A stretch of 64,000 nt of DNA from Peteryoungia ipomoeae (GCF_004912165.1 NZ_STGV01000005.1:186001-250000); one strand, 5' to 3'; positions 1-8,682 are shown, numbered from the stretch's first letter. Numbers and translations are program-made. Notes: a model not told the origin generated them from the sequence alone.

Positions 1-652
1 GCAGCTGCTCGAAGCGTTCGAGATCCGCCTGGCCGATGCCGAGTTCATCCGGCTGGCCGGGGCGCGCGACCGAGGCCGCAGCACTGGCACCGCCACCACC
101 GATCTTCGGGATCTGGAAGCTCGGACGCGACGGCTCGCCGGCCTGATTGTCGCGGGACATGCCGCCAAAACCACCGAAGCCGCCACCGGAACCGCCGGGC
201 GCGTTGCCGGATGCTGCCGGCTGCCGATTGGCGAACATGCGCATGGCAAAGCGGATGAGGAAGAAGATCAGCACGCCCTGCAAGAGCAGGCCGAGGAAGC
301 CGAAACCGCCGCCGAAACCGGTGCCCATCAGCATGCCGAACAGGCCGCCGAGAAGCAGGCCACCCATCAGGCCACCGGCAAGACCACCGAAGAGGCCGCC
401 CGGACGGCTGGCCTGGTTGGCGGCAGTCGAGGTGGCGCCCGGCTGATTGGTATTGGTGCGCGGGGTCATCGTACGCTCGATCGGTGCGGCCGGCGCAGGT
501 GCCGTGCGCGTCACCGGGGCCTGATTGAAGGTGCGGGTGCCCCTGCTGCCGAAACCGCCGCTTGCCCGGCGGGCCTCGGCATAGTCCACCGCCATCAGCG
601 TGACCATCATGCCTATTGCCAGGCTCGCAAAAATCTTTCCGTAGTGCCGCAT
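1..652 (-). CDS. Tim44-like domain membrane protein (C-terminus outside window)
   Basis: The reading frame starts at ATG 652 on the minus strand and runs off the window edge, so about 217 residues of the N-terminal part are seen. It opens with a signal-like or anchor segment (MRHYGKIFASLAIGMMVTLM), then a low-complexity Pro/Thr linker, then a long Gly-rich membrane stretch (repeated GGLFGGLAGG and GGFGFLGLLL units) followed by a hydrophobic helix ending in FLIRFAMRMF. This layout is typical of the alphaproteobacterial Tim44-like family (predicted lipid-binding/transport proteins), whose Tim44 fold lies in the C-terminal half missing here. The function in bacteria is not settled. The family assignment rests on the N-terminal architecture only. 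Confidence 0.75.
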   Translation of the reverse strand, partial: MRHYGKIFASLAIGMMVTLMAVDYAEARRASGGFGSRGTRTFNQAPVTRTAPAPAAPIERTMTPRTNTNQPGATSTAANQASRPGGLFGGLAGGLMGGLLLGGLFGMLMGTGFGGGFGFLGLLLQGVLIFFLIRFAMRMFANRQPAASGNAPGGSGGGFGGFGGMSRDNQAGEPSRPSFQIPKIGGGGASAAASVARPGQPDELGIGQADLERFEQL

Positions 653-713
653 CAGGGGGCCATTCCTCCGTGTGAATTCTTCTTGCCTTTCGGCTTCGCC
701 TTTATATGGCGAT

Positions 714-740
714 GGCTCACCCTCTTTTGAAGGATGAGCC
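714..740 (-). terminator. hairpin downstream of the cyd operon
   Basis: An inverted repeat (GGCTCA ... TGAGCC with extra CCT/AGG pairing) lies 45 bases after the cydX-like stop. There is no T-run on the minus strand, while the plus strand has GTTTTT close by, so termination of the cyd transcript here is only plausible. Confidence 0.3.
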
Positions 741-784
741 AGGGTTTTTCCATTGACTTTCCAGTGACCAGACCACGCTTGCGG

Positions 785-898
785 CTAGGCGCTGAGCCAG
801 ACCTTGATGATCAGGCCGACTACCGTGATCGTGCCGACGCCGGCGGCCCAGAGGCCGACGAACCACAACAGTCTGCTGGCGAGCGATTTTTCCGGCAT
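785..898 (-). CDS. CydX/DUF2474-like small subunit of bd-type oxidase
   Basis: A 37-residue protein, too short for usual gene calling. Its ATG shares one base with the cydB stop (TGATG), so it is translationally coupled to cydB. The product is one membrane helix (LLWFVGLWAAGVGTITVVGL) preceded by a short charged N-terminus with MPEKSLASR and followed by KVWLSA. Small single-helix subunits (CydX, and DUF2474 proteins next to cyanide-insensitive CioAB oxidases) are known to sit exactly here and to stabilise the oxidase. The position, length and topology support this role; the exact subfamily is inferred. Confidence 0.75.
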   Translation of the reverse strand: MPEKSLASRLLWFVGLWAAGVGTITVVGLIIKVWLSA

Positions 899-1902
899 CA
901 GTGGTAGCCCTCGTCCGGATCGAGCTTCCCGCGGAAGACCCAATAGGCATAGCCCGTATAGGCCAGGATCATCGGCACGAGCACCACCGCCCCCACGAGC
1001 AGGAAGGACAGGCTCTCATCCGGCGCTGCCGCTTCCCAGATGGTGAGCGATGTCGGCACGATATACGGATAGAAACTGATGCCGATCCCGGCATAACCCA
1101 GCACGAAGAGGCCAAGCGCTGCAACAAAGGGCTGGACGTCCCGGCCGGCTTTCAATCCCGAAACGATGAGCCAGAGGCAGGCAAGCACCAGGAGTGGCAC
1201 GACGAAGGAGAACACCATCGTCGGATAACCGAACCAGCGCTCGAGATAGAGCGGCTCGGTAAACGGCGTCCAGAGGCTGAAAATCCCCATCGCCGCCACC
1301 GTGCCGAAGGCAAGCCGATAGGCAAAGACTCTCGCGCGCTCCGCAAGATGGCCGCTCGTTTTCATTACCAGCCAGGTCGCGCCAAGCAGCCCGTAGCCGA
1401 CCAGCAGGGCAAAACCCGTTGCCAGCGAAAAGGGTGTGAGCCAATCCCACCAGCCGCCGGAATAGGCCCGGTCGGCGACCGGAATGCCCTGCACGAGCGC
1501 ACCGAGGGCTACCCCTTGAAAGAACGTCGCCGCCATCGATCCGCCGGCAAACGACCAGTTCCAAAGATATTCGGCCCGGTTGGTGCGCCACCGATACTCG
1601 AAGGCGACGCCGCGGAACACCAGCCCGAGCAGCATGATCATCAGCGGCGCATAGAGGGCCGGCAGGATCGTTGCATAGGCAAGCGGAAAGACGGCAAGCA
1701 AGCCACCGCCGCCGAGCACCAGCCAGGTCTCGTTGCCATCCCATACGGGTGCCACCGAGTTCATCATCAGATCCTTGTCATGCTTCTCCGGAAAGAAGGG
1801 AAAAAGAATACCGACGCCGAGATCGAAACCGTCCAGGATGACATAGGCAAGCACAGCAAAAGCAATGATGCCGGCCCAGATGAAGGGGAGATCAATGGCC
1901 AT
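898..1902 (-). CDS. cydB: cytochrome bd-type ubiquinol oxidase subunit II (CioB/CydB)
   Basis: This is the second large membrane subunit of the bd-type quinol oxidase, which reduces oxygen to water in the inner membrane without pumping protons. The 334-residue protein starts MAIDLPFIWAG and contains the family hallmark LDGFDLGVGILFPF near residue 20, WDGNETWLV near residue 55, and multiple hydrophobic helices. I chose ATG 1902 because GGAGG lies 6 bases upstream; a longer frame to 1968 has no support. The gene overlaps the 3' end of cydA by 11 bases, indicating translational coupling within cydA-cydB-cydX. Confidence 0.95.
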   Translation of the reverse strand: MAIDLPFIWAGIIAFAVLAYVILDGFDLGVGILFPFFPEKHDKDLMMNSVAPVWDGNETWLVLGGGGLLAVFPLAYATILPALYAPLMIMLLGLVFRGVAFEYRWRTNRAEYLWNWSFAGGSMAATFFQGVALGALVQGIPVADRAYSGGWWDWLTPFSLATGFALLVGYGLLGATWLVMKTSGHLAERARVFAYRLAFGTVAAMGIFSLWTPFTEPLYLERWFGYPTMVFSFVVPLLVLACLWLIVSGLKAGRDVQPFVAALGLFVLGYAGIGISFYPYIVPTSLTIWEAAAPDESLSFLLVGAVVLVPMILAYTGYAYWVFRGKLDPDEGYH

Positions 1903-3304
1903 GCTTGCCTCCATGATGACCGGTTTGCGCAGCAGGCGTGATGCCGGACGAGCGGATCGGTCCGTCATCCAGGTCCGGCATCGGGTCGCGCGGCAGACGT
2001 CCCATCAGGCGCAGGATGTAAAACGTGCCGGCGCCGAAGACGATGAAATAGACGATAACGAAGGCGATCAGCGACGCAGCGACAGCGGGGGCTGCAATCG
2101 GCGAAATCGAATCCGCCGTCAGAAGATGACCGTAGACCGTGTAGGGCTGCCGACCGACCTCGGTGGTGATCCAGCCGGCAAGCACCGCGACAAAACCGGA
2201 CGGGCCCATGACCAATGCCACGCGGTGAAGCCATTCATTGTCGTAGAGCGAGCCCTTCCACCGACACCAGAGACTGAACAGGCCGACGCCAAGCATGGCA
2301 AAGCCGATGGCGATCATGACGCGGAAGGACCAGAAGACGATGGCGACCGGGGGCTCCTTGTCGTCAGGCACCGTGTCGAGCCCATCAAGCGGCGCATTGA
2401 GATCATGTTTGAGGATCAGGCTCGACAGCTTGGGGATCTGCACCGCATAGTCGATCCGCTTCTCAGCTGTGTTCGGGATGCCGAAGAGGATCAGCGGCGC
2501 ACCCTCCGGATGGCTGTCGAAATGGCCCTCCATGGCCATGACTTTGACCGGCTGATGCTCCAGCGTATTGAGACCGTGCATGTCGCCGGCAACGATCTGG
2601 ATCGGCGCCACGATCGCGGCCATCCACATGGCCATCGAGAACATGACGCCAGCCCGGCGCGGCGCTGTACCGCGCAAGAGATGCCAGGCCCCTACCGCGC
2701 CGACGACAAAGGCCGTGGTAAGGTAGGCGGCGATCACCATATGGGTCAGGCGATAGGGGAAGGACGGGTTGAAGACGATCTTCCACCAGTCGACCGGCAC
2801 GAACTGGCCGACATCATTGATCGCAAAACCGTCCGGCGTCTGCATCCAGGAATTGACCGAGAGAATCCAGGTTGCCGAGATCAGGGTGCCAAGGGCAACG
2901 ATCAGCGTCGCGAGGAAATGCAGGCCAGGGCCGACCCTATTGCGACCGAACAGCATGACGCCGAGAAAGCCGGCCTCGAGGAAAAAGGCCGTCAGCACCT
3001 CATAACCCATCAGCGGCCCGATAACCGGTCCTGCCTTGTCGGAGAACACGGCCCAGTTGGTGCCGAACTGGTAGGACATGACGATGCCGGAAACGACCCC
3101 CATGCCGAAGGCAACGGCGAAGATCGTCTTCCAGAAATCGAAGAGCTCCAGATAGACCTTGTCCTTCTTCCAGAGATACAGCCCCTCCAGCACCGCGAGA
3201 TAGCTGGCAAGCCCGATGGAAAAGGCCGGAAATATGATGTGGAAGGAAACGGTAAAGGCGAACTGAATGCGCGCCAGGAGTTGTGCATCGAAGTGTTCGA
3301 ACAT
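1892..3304 (-). CDS. cydA: cytochrome bd-type ubiquinol oxidase subunit I (CioA/CydA)
   Basis: This is the quinol-oxidising, haem-bearing subunit of the bd-type oxidase. The 470-residue protein begins MFEHFDAQLLARIQFAFTVSFH, with the haem-ligand histidine in the SFHIIFPAFSIG segment, a second conserved histidine in YRLTHMVIAAY, and the family motif GWITTEVGRQPY in the quinol-side region. The segment between the two halves (Q-loop) is short and the total length is about 470, as in the cyanide-insensitive CioA branch rather than the longer enterobacterial CydA. ATG 3304 is preferred over a GTG 42 bases upstream because it matches the canonical N-terminus. No cydDC assembly genes are visible in the window. 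Confidence 0.95.
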   Translation of the reverse strand: MFEHFDAQLLARIQFAFTVSFHIIFPAFSIGLASYLAVLEGLYLWKKDKVYLELFDFWKTIFAVAFGMGVVSGIVMSYQFGTNWAVFSDKAGPVIGPLMGYEVLTAFFLEAGFLGVMLFGRNRVGPGLHFLATLIVALGTLISATWILSVNSWMQTPDGFAINDVGQFVPVDWWKIVFNPSFPYRLTHMVIAAYLTTAFVVGAVGAWHLLRGTAPRRAGVMFSMAMWMAAIVAPIQIVAGDMHGLNTLEHQPVKVMAMEGHFDSHPEGAPLILFGIPNTAEKRIDYAVQIPKLSSLILKHDLNAPLDGLDTVPDDKEPPVAIVFWSFRVMIAIGFAMLGVGLFSLWCRWKGSLYDNEWLHRVALVMGPSGFVAVLAGWITTEVGRQPYTVYGHLLTADSISPIAAPAVAASLIAFVIVYFIVFGAGTFYILRLMGRLPRDPMPDLDDGPIRSSGITPAAQTGHHGGKHGH

Positions 3305-3345
3305 GGTTCGAAGGCCCTTTCTTCCTCCCGAGATGACAACAATCA

Positions 3346-3351
3346 ATTATA
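3346..3351 (-). promoter_or_regulatory. candidate -10 box for cydAB-cydX
   Basis: A perfect TATAAT (minus strand) lies about 42 bases before the cydA start. The sequence 17 bases further upstream is GCATTG, a weak -35, so an activator may be needed. I found no complete FNR box (TTGAT-N4-ATCAA). Confidence 0.4.
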
Positions 3352-3767
3352 GCGTGAGCGCATCAAGGCAATGCGACAACCCGCCCTGCGGCAACTCAAC
3401 GCATATTGTTTTTCTAATATGACGATAGCCCGATGCCTGTCTTCGAGAGCCTAACGCGGATGGGGCGGGTTTGATCCGGCCCTGCCCGATGTTTAGGCCG
3501 TGCCTCAACGCTGCCGGAAACCGAGCGTTGCGCTGAGCGATATCATTTCGCTGCAATTCACGCAGAGACTGACAACCAATGCGAGCAAAAAACCACCCTT
3601 GGCAGTAGGTTTTTGCCAGGCGCTGTTGCGGTCGACGTGCAGTGCCAAACACGGCCTCTCGTCCGCGTGCGCGGAAATGATTGGCCAAACTTCATGGGCG
3701 GCGAGGAAACAGCGAGGGAACGGCGTCCTCCCGCTCCAGGCAATCTTTCAACAACAGGAGAAAAAGC
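3352..3767. other. intergenic region between divergent cydA and the orphan gene
   Basis: About 415 bases without a gene I can support. Short frames exist on both strands but lack a plausible ribosome-binding site or recognisable sequence. The region should hold the promoters of both divergent genes; apart from the cyd -10 box and the ribosome-binding site at its right end, I see no clear motif. Confidence 0.5.
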
Positions 3768-4610
3768 ATGGTCGGCTACACGAATTTCACTACCCCGCTC
3801 GGAAATGTTGTGCCCACCATTACCGGTGGTAAATTTGTCGGGACATTCTCAAACAGCGCAACGTTCAAGGATGGATGCGCCGATGGCGAGTATCGTCAAT
3901 ACGTGAAAGGCGAGTTCAAGGCGAACGGCTCGGTCGTTCAGCACAGGCTATGCGGTGACGTCTTTCTGAGCAAAAACAATTTGCAGGAAGACGGCTGCCC
4001 TCCCGGCAAGGCTCCGGGTGTCCGCGCTTACGGCTATCGCAGCCGCGCCGGCGATGCTTATGATCGCTACAGCCCCACCCAGGCGGCGGGCTGCAGCTAC
4101 AACATGTATGATGCGCCGGGCTTCAACAGCCTTAAAAAAGGCACGACCTATAAGATCGACCTCTCCTTCAGGGGCGCTCTTATTGACACGTCGGACAACA
4201 ACAAGCCTCTGGTCATGAAAGACTGGACGGTGATCGGCGAAGTGACGATTGCCTTGGCGGAGGAAGGAAAGATGATGGCAGAGAACCTGCAACCTGTGCC
4301 GATCGCCGAGGACGATCACATCCTTGCTGCCATTCAGACAGTCAACGAAGATACGAAGCAACAGGAGCTTCACATCGTGATCGGGCGAACACCGGGCAAA
4401 GCACCGCTCGATCCCGCTTCCATCCATGTCGAGGCAACCGGCATGGACGATGGCACCATCTCGACCGAGCCGCCCGTAGTTTACGAAGTCGGAGACTGGC
4501 GCTCGGCGACTGCAACCGCCGTATTTGCCCTGCCCTCAAGCGTAGAGGTCAAGACTGTCCGGGTTTCAAGCAAAGCGGACGCCGTGCTCCTCACCGTTGA
4601 GCGAGATTGA
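3768..4610 (+). CDS. uncharacterised 280-aa protein with four N-terminal-half cysteines
   Basis: I do not recognise this protein. The start at ATG 3768 has a strong AGGAG 8 bases upstream; a longer frame from 3681 has none. There is no signal peptide or membrane segment. Residues 1-150 are rich in Gly, Tyr and Asp and hold all four cysteines (C37, C62, C77, C109), with blocks such as CADGEYRQYVKGEF, QEDGCPPG and GYRSRAGDAYDRYSP. Residues 150-280 look like beta strands with regular alternation, ending LLTVERD. The gene stands alone between the cyd operon and serA and has less biased, slightly lower-GC codon use by eye than its neighbours. It could be an accessory gene; no function is claimed. 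Confidence 0.7.
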   Translation: MVGYTNFTTPLGNVVPTITGGKFVGTFSNSATFKDGCADGEYRQYVKGEFKANGSVVQHRLCGDVFLSKNNLQEDGCPPGKAPGVRAYGYRSRAGDAYDRYSPTQAAGCSYNMYDAPGFNSLKKGTTYKIDLSFRGALIDTSDNNKPLVMKDWTVIGEVTIALAEEGKMMAENLQPVPIAEDDHILAAIQTVNEDTKQQELHIVIGRTPGKAPLDPASIHVEATGMDDGTISTEPPVVYEVGDWRSATATAVFALPSSVEVKTVRVSSKADAVLLTVERD

Positions 4611-4634
4611 CCTCAAGGAATGAAATCAATGCCG

Positions 4635-4663
4635 GCCCCGCCGCGTGGACAATGCGGCGGGGC
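4635..4663. terminator. GC-rich hairpin between convergent genes
   Basis: A perfect 10-base inverted repeat (GCCCCGCCGC / GCGGCGGGGC, 9-base loop) lies between the ends of the orphan gene and serA. Neither side has a T-run, so it may act as a bidirectional 3' barrier rather than a classical terminator. Confidence 0.5.
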
Positions 4664-4679
4664 TGGTCTGATGCAGCGA

Positions 4680-6275
4680 TCAGTCGACGTTGAACACCAG
4701 TGGCTTGGCCTGCTTGACGGCCGGGTTGGCGGTCAGCTGATCGAGAACGGCCTGCTCGACAGGACCATCGACATAGAGAAGCGCGATCGCATCGCCGCCT
4801 TCCTTGTCGCGGCCGAGCTGAAAGTTCGCGATATTCACCTTGGCATTGCCGAGCGTCGTGCCCATGAAGCCGATCATGCCGGGCACGTCGGTGTTGGAAA
4901 TGTAGATCATGTTCTGACCGACATCGGCATCCATGTTGATGCCCTTGATCTGGATGAAGCGCGGCTTGCCGTCGGAGAAGACGGTACCGGCAACCGAGCG
5001 GGTCTGCTTCTCGGTGGTGACGGTGAGGCGGATATAACCGTCATAGACGCCGGTCTTGTCGCGTTTGACCTCCGAGACAATGATGCCCTTTTCCTTGATC
5101 ATGATCGGCGCGGACACCATGTTGACGTCGGCCACCTGGTTGCGGATCAGGCCGGCGAGAAGCGCCGATGTCAGCGCCTTCGTGTTCATGCCGGCGGTGA
5201 TGCCGTCATACAGGATCTCGATTTCCTTGATCGGGTTTTCGGTGACCTGGCCGGCAAACGAACCCAGGACATCGGCAAGACGGATGAACGGCTTCAGGAT
5301 CGGCGCTTCCTCGGCGGTAATCGAGGGCATGTTGATCGCGTTGGAAACGGCACCCTTCACGAGGTAATCCGACATCTGCTCGGCAACCTGCAGCGCGACG
5401 TTTTCCTGCGCTTCCGTGGTCGAGGCACCGAGATGCGGCGTGCAGACAACGTTCGGCAGGCCGAAGAGCGGGCTTTCGGTTGCAGGCTCCACTTCGAAGA
5501 CGTCGAAGCCGGCACCAGCGACATGGCCGGACTTGATGGCTTCGGCAAGCGCTGCCTCGTCCACGAGACCGCCACGGGCGCAGTTGATGATGCGAACGCC
5601 CTTCTTCGTCTTGGCGAGCGCGTCCTTCGACAGGATGCCGCGCGTCTTGTCGGTCATCGGAACGTGCAGCGTGATGAAATTAGCCTTGGCAAGCAGTTCG
5701 TCGAGCTCGACCTTGGTCACGCCCATTTCCTGCGCCCGTTCGGTCGACAGGAAGGGATCATAGGCCAGCACATGCATGCCAAGGCCAATGGCTTTCTTGC
5801 AGACGATCCCGCCGATATTGCCCGCACCGATGACGCCGAGCGTCTTGCCGGTGATTTCAACACCCATGAACTTCGACTTTTCCCACTTGCCGGCCTGGGT
5901 CGAGACGTCGGCCTGCGGGATCTGGCGGGCGACGGCAAACATCAGCGCGATGGCATGTTCGGCAGTCGTGATCGAATTGCCGAAGGGCGTGTTCATCACG
6001 ATGATACCGCGCTTGGAAGCAGCGGGAATGTCGACATTGTCGACGCCGATACCGGCGCGGCCGATGACCTTGAGATTGGTCGCAGCCGCGATCAGCTTCT
6101 CGGTCGCCTTGGTGGCGGAGCGGATGGCGAGACCATCGTAATTGCCGATGATTTCAGCGAGCTTTTCCTTGTCCTTGCCGAGCTTCGGCTGGAAATCGAC
6201 TTCAACGCCGCGATCGCGGAAGATCTGGACGGCGGTTTCCGAGAGTTCGTCGGATACGAGAACGCGAGGTGCCAT
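4680..6275 (-). CDS. serA: D-3-phosphoglycerate dehydrogenase
   Basis: SerA oxidises 3-phosphoglycerate to 3-phosphohydroxypyruvate with NAD, the first step of serine synthesis. The 531-residue length is that of the long (type I) enzyme: substrate and NAD domains (residues 1-310), an intervening ASB domain, and a C-terminal ACT domain (about 455-531). Visible motifs are the Rossmann turn GVIGAGNIGGIV near residue 153, the arginine in CARGGLVDE, and the catalytic His in TPHLGASTTEAQ. Start ATG 6275 gives the usual MAPRVLVSDELSE N-terminus. It lies 87 bases downstream of serC in the same direction, so the two probably share a transcript. Confidence 0.97.
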   Translation of the reverse strand: MAPRVLVSDELSETAVQIFRDRGVEVDFQPKLGKDKEKLAEIIGNYDGLAIRSATKATEKLIAAATNLKVIGRAGIGVDNVDIPAASKRGIIVMNTPFGNSITTAEHAIALMFAVARQIPQADVSTQAGKWEKSKFMGVEITGKTLGVIGAGNIGGIVCKKAIGLGMHVLAYDPFLSTERAQEMGVTKVELDELLAKANFITLHVPMTDKTRGILSKDALAKTKKGVRIINCARGGLVDEAALAEAIKSGHVAGAGFDVFEVEPATESPLFGLPNVVCTPHLGASTTEAQENVALQVAEQMSDYLVKGAVSNAINMPSITAEEAPILKPFIRLADVLGSFAGQVTENPIKEIEILYDGITAGMNTKALTSALLAGLIRNQVADVNMVSAPIMIKEKGIIVSEVKRDKTGVYDGYIRLTVTTEKQTRSVAGTVFSDGKPRFIQIKGINMDADVGQNMIYISNTDVPGMIGFMGTTLGNAKVNIANFQLGRDKEGGDAIALLYVDGPVEQAVLDQLTANPAVKQAKPLVFNVD

Positions 6276-6362
6276 GACGAGGCCTCCTTCAAAGAGTTCG
6301 TTTCAGAATTGATGAGGGAATTGCGGGCTCCGCCAACGGGGCGGAGCCGGTATCGGCATGGA

Positions 6363-7541
6363 TCAGGCGGCAGCCTTGGCCAGAGACGCCTTCTGCGTCT
6401 CATAGGCGAAGGAGAGCCACGGCATCAGGGCCGCCATGTCTGCAGTCTCGATGGTGGCACCGGCCCAGATACGAAGGCCGGCCGGCGCATCGCGGTAAGC
6501 GCCGATGTCGAAGGCGACACCCTGCTTCTCGAGAATGCTGGCAATGCCCTTGGCAAACGCGGCCTGCGCATCGGCATCGAGCGCGGTCACTTGGGGATCG
6601 ACGATCTTGACGCAAACAGACGTGTTGGAACGCGTCGCATCGTCGACGGCCAGGTTTGCGATCCACTCATTGGCGGCGATGAAATCGAAGATGACCTTGG
6701 CGTTGGCATCGGCACGCGCGATCAGGGCTTCGAGACCGCCGATCGACTTCGCCCACTTCAGCGCATCGATATAGTCCTCAACGCAGAGCATCGACGGCGT
6801 GTTGATGGTTTCACCGACGAAGATGCCTTCGATCAGCTTGCCGCCCGAGGTCATGCGGAAGATCTTCGGCAGCGGCCAGGCCGGGACGTAGGTCGTCAGG
6901 CGCTCGACGGCGCGCGGCGACAGGATGATCACGCCATGACCGCCCTCGCCGCCCAGAACCTTCTGCCAGGAGAAGGTGGTGACATCGAGCTTTGCAAAAT
7001 CGAGATCCTGCGCGAAGGCCGCAGACGTAGCGTCGCAGATCGTCAGGCCCTTGCGGTCGGCGGGGATGAAATCGGCATTCGGCACGCGAACGCCAGAGGT
7101 CGTGCCGTTCCAGGTGAAGACGACGTCGCGGTCGAAATCGACGGCAGCGAGATCAGGCAGAAGGCCGTAATCGGCATTGAACTTGCGGACATCGGCAAGC
7201 TTCAGCTGCTTCACCACATCGGTGACCCAGCCGGCGCCGAAGCTTTCCCAGGAGAGCATGTCGACGCCACGTTCGCCAAGCAGCGACCACAGGGCCATCT
7301 CGACGGCGCCCGTGTCGGAAGCCGGAACGATGCCGATGCGGTAGTCAGCGGGAACATCGAGAATTTCGCGGGTAAGGTCGATGGCCAGCTTCAGTTTTTC
7401 CTTGCCAACCTTGGCGCGGTGCGAACGACCGAGCGGGGCATCGGAAAGCGCTTCGAGCGACCAACCGGGGCGCTTCGAGCAAGGGCCAGACGAAAAATGC
7501 GAGTTTGCCGGACGCGCGGCGGGGGCGACGATATCAGCCAT
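6363..7541 (-). CDS. serC: phosphoserine aminotransferase
   Basis: SerC transfers an amino group from glutamate to 3-phosphohydroxypyruvate, the second step of serine synthesis. The 392-residue product, from ATG 7541 with GGAAGG upstream, is of the alphaproteobacterial class-V aminotransferase type. Visible features are the [12 protein letters not shown]-terminus, the ATSAAF cofactor-binding stretch near residue 171, and the PLP lysine K194 in [14 protein letters not shown]. An in-frame extension to 7922 runs through the structured leader and is not credible. It is followed directly by serA. Confidence 0.96.
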   Translation of the reverse strand: MADIVAPAARPANSHFSSGPCSKRPGWSLEALSDAPLGRSHRAKVGKEKLKLAIDLTREILDVPADYRIGIVPASDTGAVEMALWSLLGERGVDMLSWESFGAGWVTDVVKQLKLADVRKFNADYGLLPDLAAVDFDRDVVFTWNGTTSGVRVPNADFIPADRKGLTICDATSAAFAQDLDFAKLDVTTFSWQKVLGGEGGHGVIILSPRAVERLTTYVPAWPLPKIFRMTSGGKLIEGIFVGETINTPSMLCVEDYIDALKWAKSIGGLEALIARADANAKVIFDFIAANEWIANLAVDDATRSNTSVCVKIVDPQVTALDADAQAAFAKGIASILEKQGVAFDIGAYRDAPAGLRIWAGATIETADMAALMPWLSFAYETQKASLAKAAA

Positions 7542-7565
7542 ATAGATACCCTTCCAGGTAATTAG

Positions 7566-7618
7566 CCTCTCGTTGGGGAGAGGTGTCCCGCCGTCGGAAC
7601 TACTCCTGTCGCCTCCCC
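7566..7618 (-). promoter_or_regulatory. structured serC leader (candidate serC RNA motif)
   Basis: The leader of serC can fold in two exclusive ways. One is a hairpin CCTCTC-cccaac-GAGAGG (minus strand, 7583-7566) ending 25 bases before the start codon. The other pairs GGGGAGG (7618-7612) with CCTCTCCCC (7583-7575), closing over an inner hairpin GTTCC/GGGAC (7600-7585). A conserved RNA element called the serC motif is known upstream of serC in Rhizobiales; this position and fold fit, but I cannot compare with the consensus here. Confidence 0.55.
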
Positions 7619-7693
7619 CAGTCAAGCAGCTCCATGTCGCCAGAAGAGAAATATTTTGCCGATCCACGCCATACGACCATGGAAGAAACGACA

Positions 7694-7717
7694 AAAGGCC
7701 GCCCGAGGGCGGCCTTT
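7694..7717 (-). terminator. terminator of the Omp25-like gene
   Basis: A perfect AAAGGCCGCCC/GGGCGGCCTTT stem with a minimal loop, followed on the minus strand by TTTTGTCGTTTC. It lies 24 bases after the stop codon of the porin-like gene and isolates it from serC. Confidence 0.9.
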
Positions 7718-7740
7718 GGCCAATGCGATGCAGCGGTGGA

Positions 7741-8580
7741 TTACTTGTAGACGAGCTGCTGCGGCGGCTCATAAGCCACCGGCTCCTCGCAGCCGCCGAA
7801 GACGTAGCGGGCGCCGGCATGCAGGCCGTGGCTGTAGAAGCCCTTGTCATAGCCCGGTCCGCCGCCATTCTGGAAGCCGAACATGTCACCGCCAAGCGTG
7901 TGGCGGAAGCGATAGCCGACATCGGCCTTGACGTTGCAGGTCACGTCGATCGATGCGCCGGCCATCAGCTGATAGGCAAAGCGCCAGCTGCCGCGACCGC
8001 CATGCTCTTCGCTCGGATCGCAACCGAGGCCGTCATCACGGCAGGACGTGTTGTTGAGATTATCCCACTTGACGTAGGAACCACCGACACCACCGCCGAC
8101 ATAAGGCGTGAAATAGGCATAGGAGCCGAGATCGACATAGGCGTTCGCCATCAGCGTATAGGCGCGCATGGCCGAGATATCGGTGGAGGTGCAGGGAATG
8201 CCCGGACCCGCACCGCACTCGCCCGTGGTCGAGCCGCGGAAATCGGCCTTCGCCATATAGTCGAAGGTCAGATCCGTGCGCAGATAGTTGTTGTGCTGAT
8301 AGCCGATACCGCCGCCGACCGAAAAGCTGTCCTTGATCGAGGCCGTGGTGAAGTCGACAAGGTTTCCATTCGAACCCTGGAAGTATTCAGCGCCGCGCAA
8401 CTTCTGGAAATTGTATCCCAGATCGCCGCGCAGGTACCAGCCGGAGGCCTCCTGAACTTCGACTTCGGGTGCGTCGTATTGTGGCAATGGCTGTGGCTCG
8501 GCCTGATAGGCATCGGCAGCATAGACCGCCGTGGTCGCCGAAAGGCCGGCCAGGGCGATGGCAAGAAATTTCATCTTCAT
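7741..8580 (-). CDS. Omp25-like outer-membrane beta-barrel protein
   Basis: The 279-residue protein has a clear signal peptide ([21 protein letters not shown], cleavage near residue 21), a short Pro/Gln/Glu-rich linker, and alternating aromatic strands such as [26 protein letters not shown] and [13 protein letters not shown]. It ends in [12 protein letters not shown] rather than a terminal Phe, as many Omp25/RopB-type rhizobial porin-like proteins do after the last strand. Two cysteine-containing loops ([22 protein letters not shown]) may form disulphides. These proteins are abundant in the outer membrane and contribute to envelope stability. A perfect CtrA box lies upstream. Confidence 0.88.
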   Translation of the reverse strand: MKMKFLAIALAGLSATTAVYAADAYQAEPQPLPQYDAPEVEVQEASGWYLRGDLGYNFQKLRGAEYFQGSNGNLVDFTTASIKDSFSVGGGIGYQHNNYLRTDLTFDYMAKADFRGSTTGECGAGPGIPCTSTDISAMRAYTLMANAYVDLGSYAYFTPYVGGGVGGSYVKWDNLNNTSCRDDGLGCDPSEEHGGRGSWRFAYQLMAGASIDVTCNVKADVGYRFRHTLGGDMFGFQNGGGPGYDKGFYSHGLHAGARYVFGGCEEPVAYEPPQQLVYK

Positions 8581-8667
8581 GGCAGACTACTCCAAATATC
8601 CCAAAAAGGTCAGATCCGCCGGCCATCGAGAGACCGCCTGATTTCCTGGGATATTGAAGCAGAAAAG

Positions 8668-8682
8668 TTAAGTCCGGCTTAA
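8668..8682 (-). promoter_or_regulatory. CtrA box (TTAA-N7-TTAA) upstream of the Omp25-like gene
   Basis: TTAA-GTCCGGC-TTAA is a perfect full site for the cell-cycle regulator CtrA, about 88 bases before the start codon of the Omp25-like gene. CtrA is known to control Omp25 in Brucella, so regulation of this gene is a reasonable inference. Confidence 0.6.

Noticed and set aside
901-3352. Long plus-strand open frames opposite cydAB
   Set aside because: Same antisense effect of GC-biased third positions; the minus-strand genes have clear motifs.
3347-3832. Short frames in the cydA-orphan gap
   Set aside because: No ribosome-binding site, atypical composition and mutual overlap on both strands.
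4620-7565. A plus-strand open frame of nearly 1000 codons opposite serA and serC
   Set aside because: It is a GC-rich antisense artefact: low-complexity Arg/Asp/Gly composition, no ribosome-binding site or family sequence, and it mirrors two well-supported genes.
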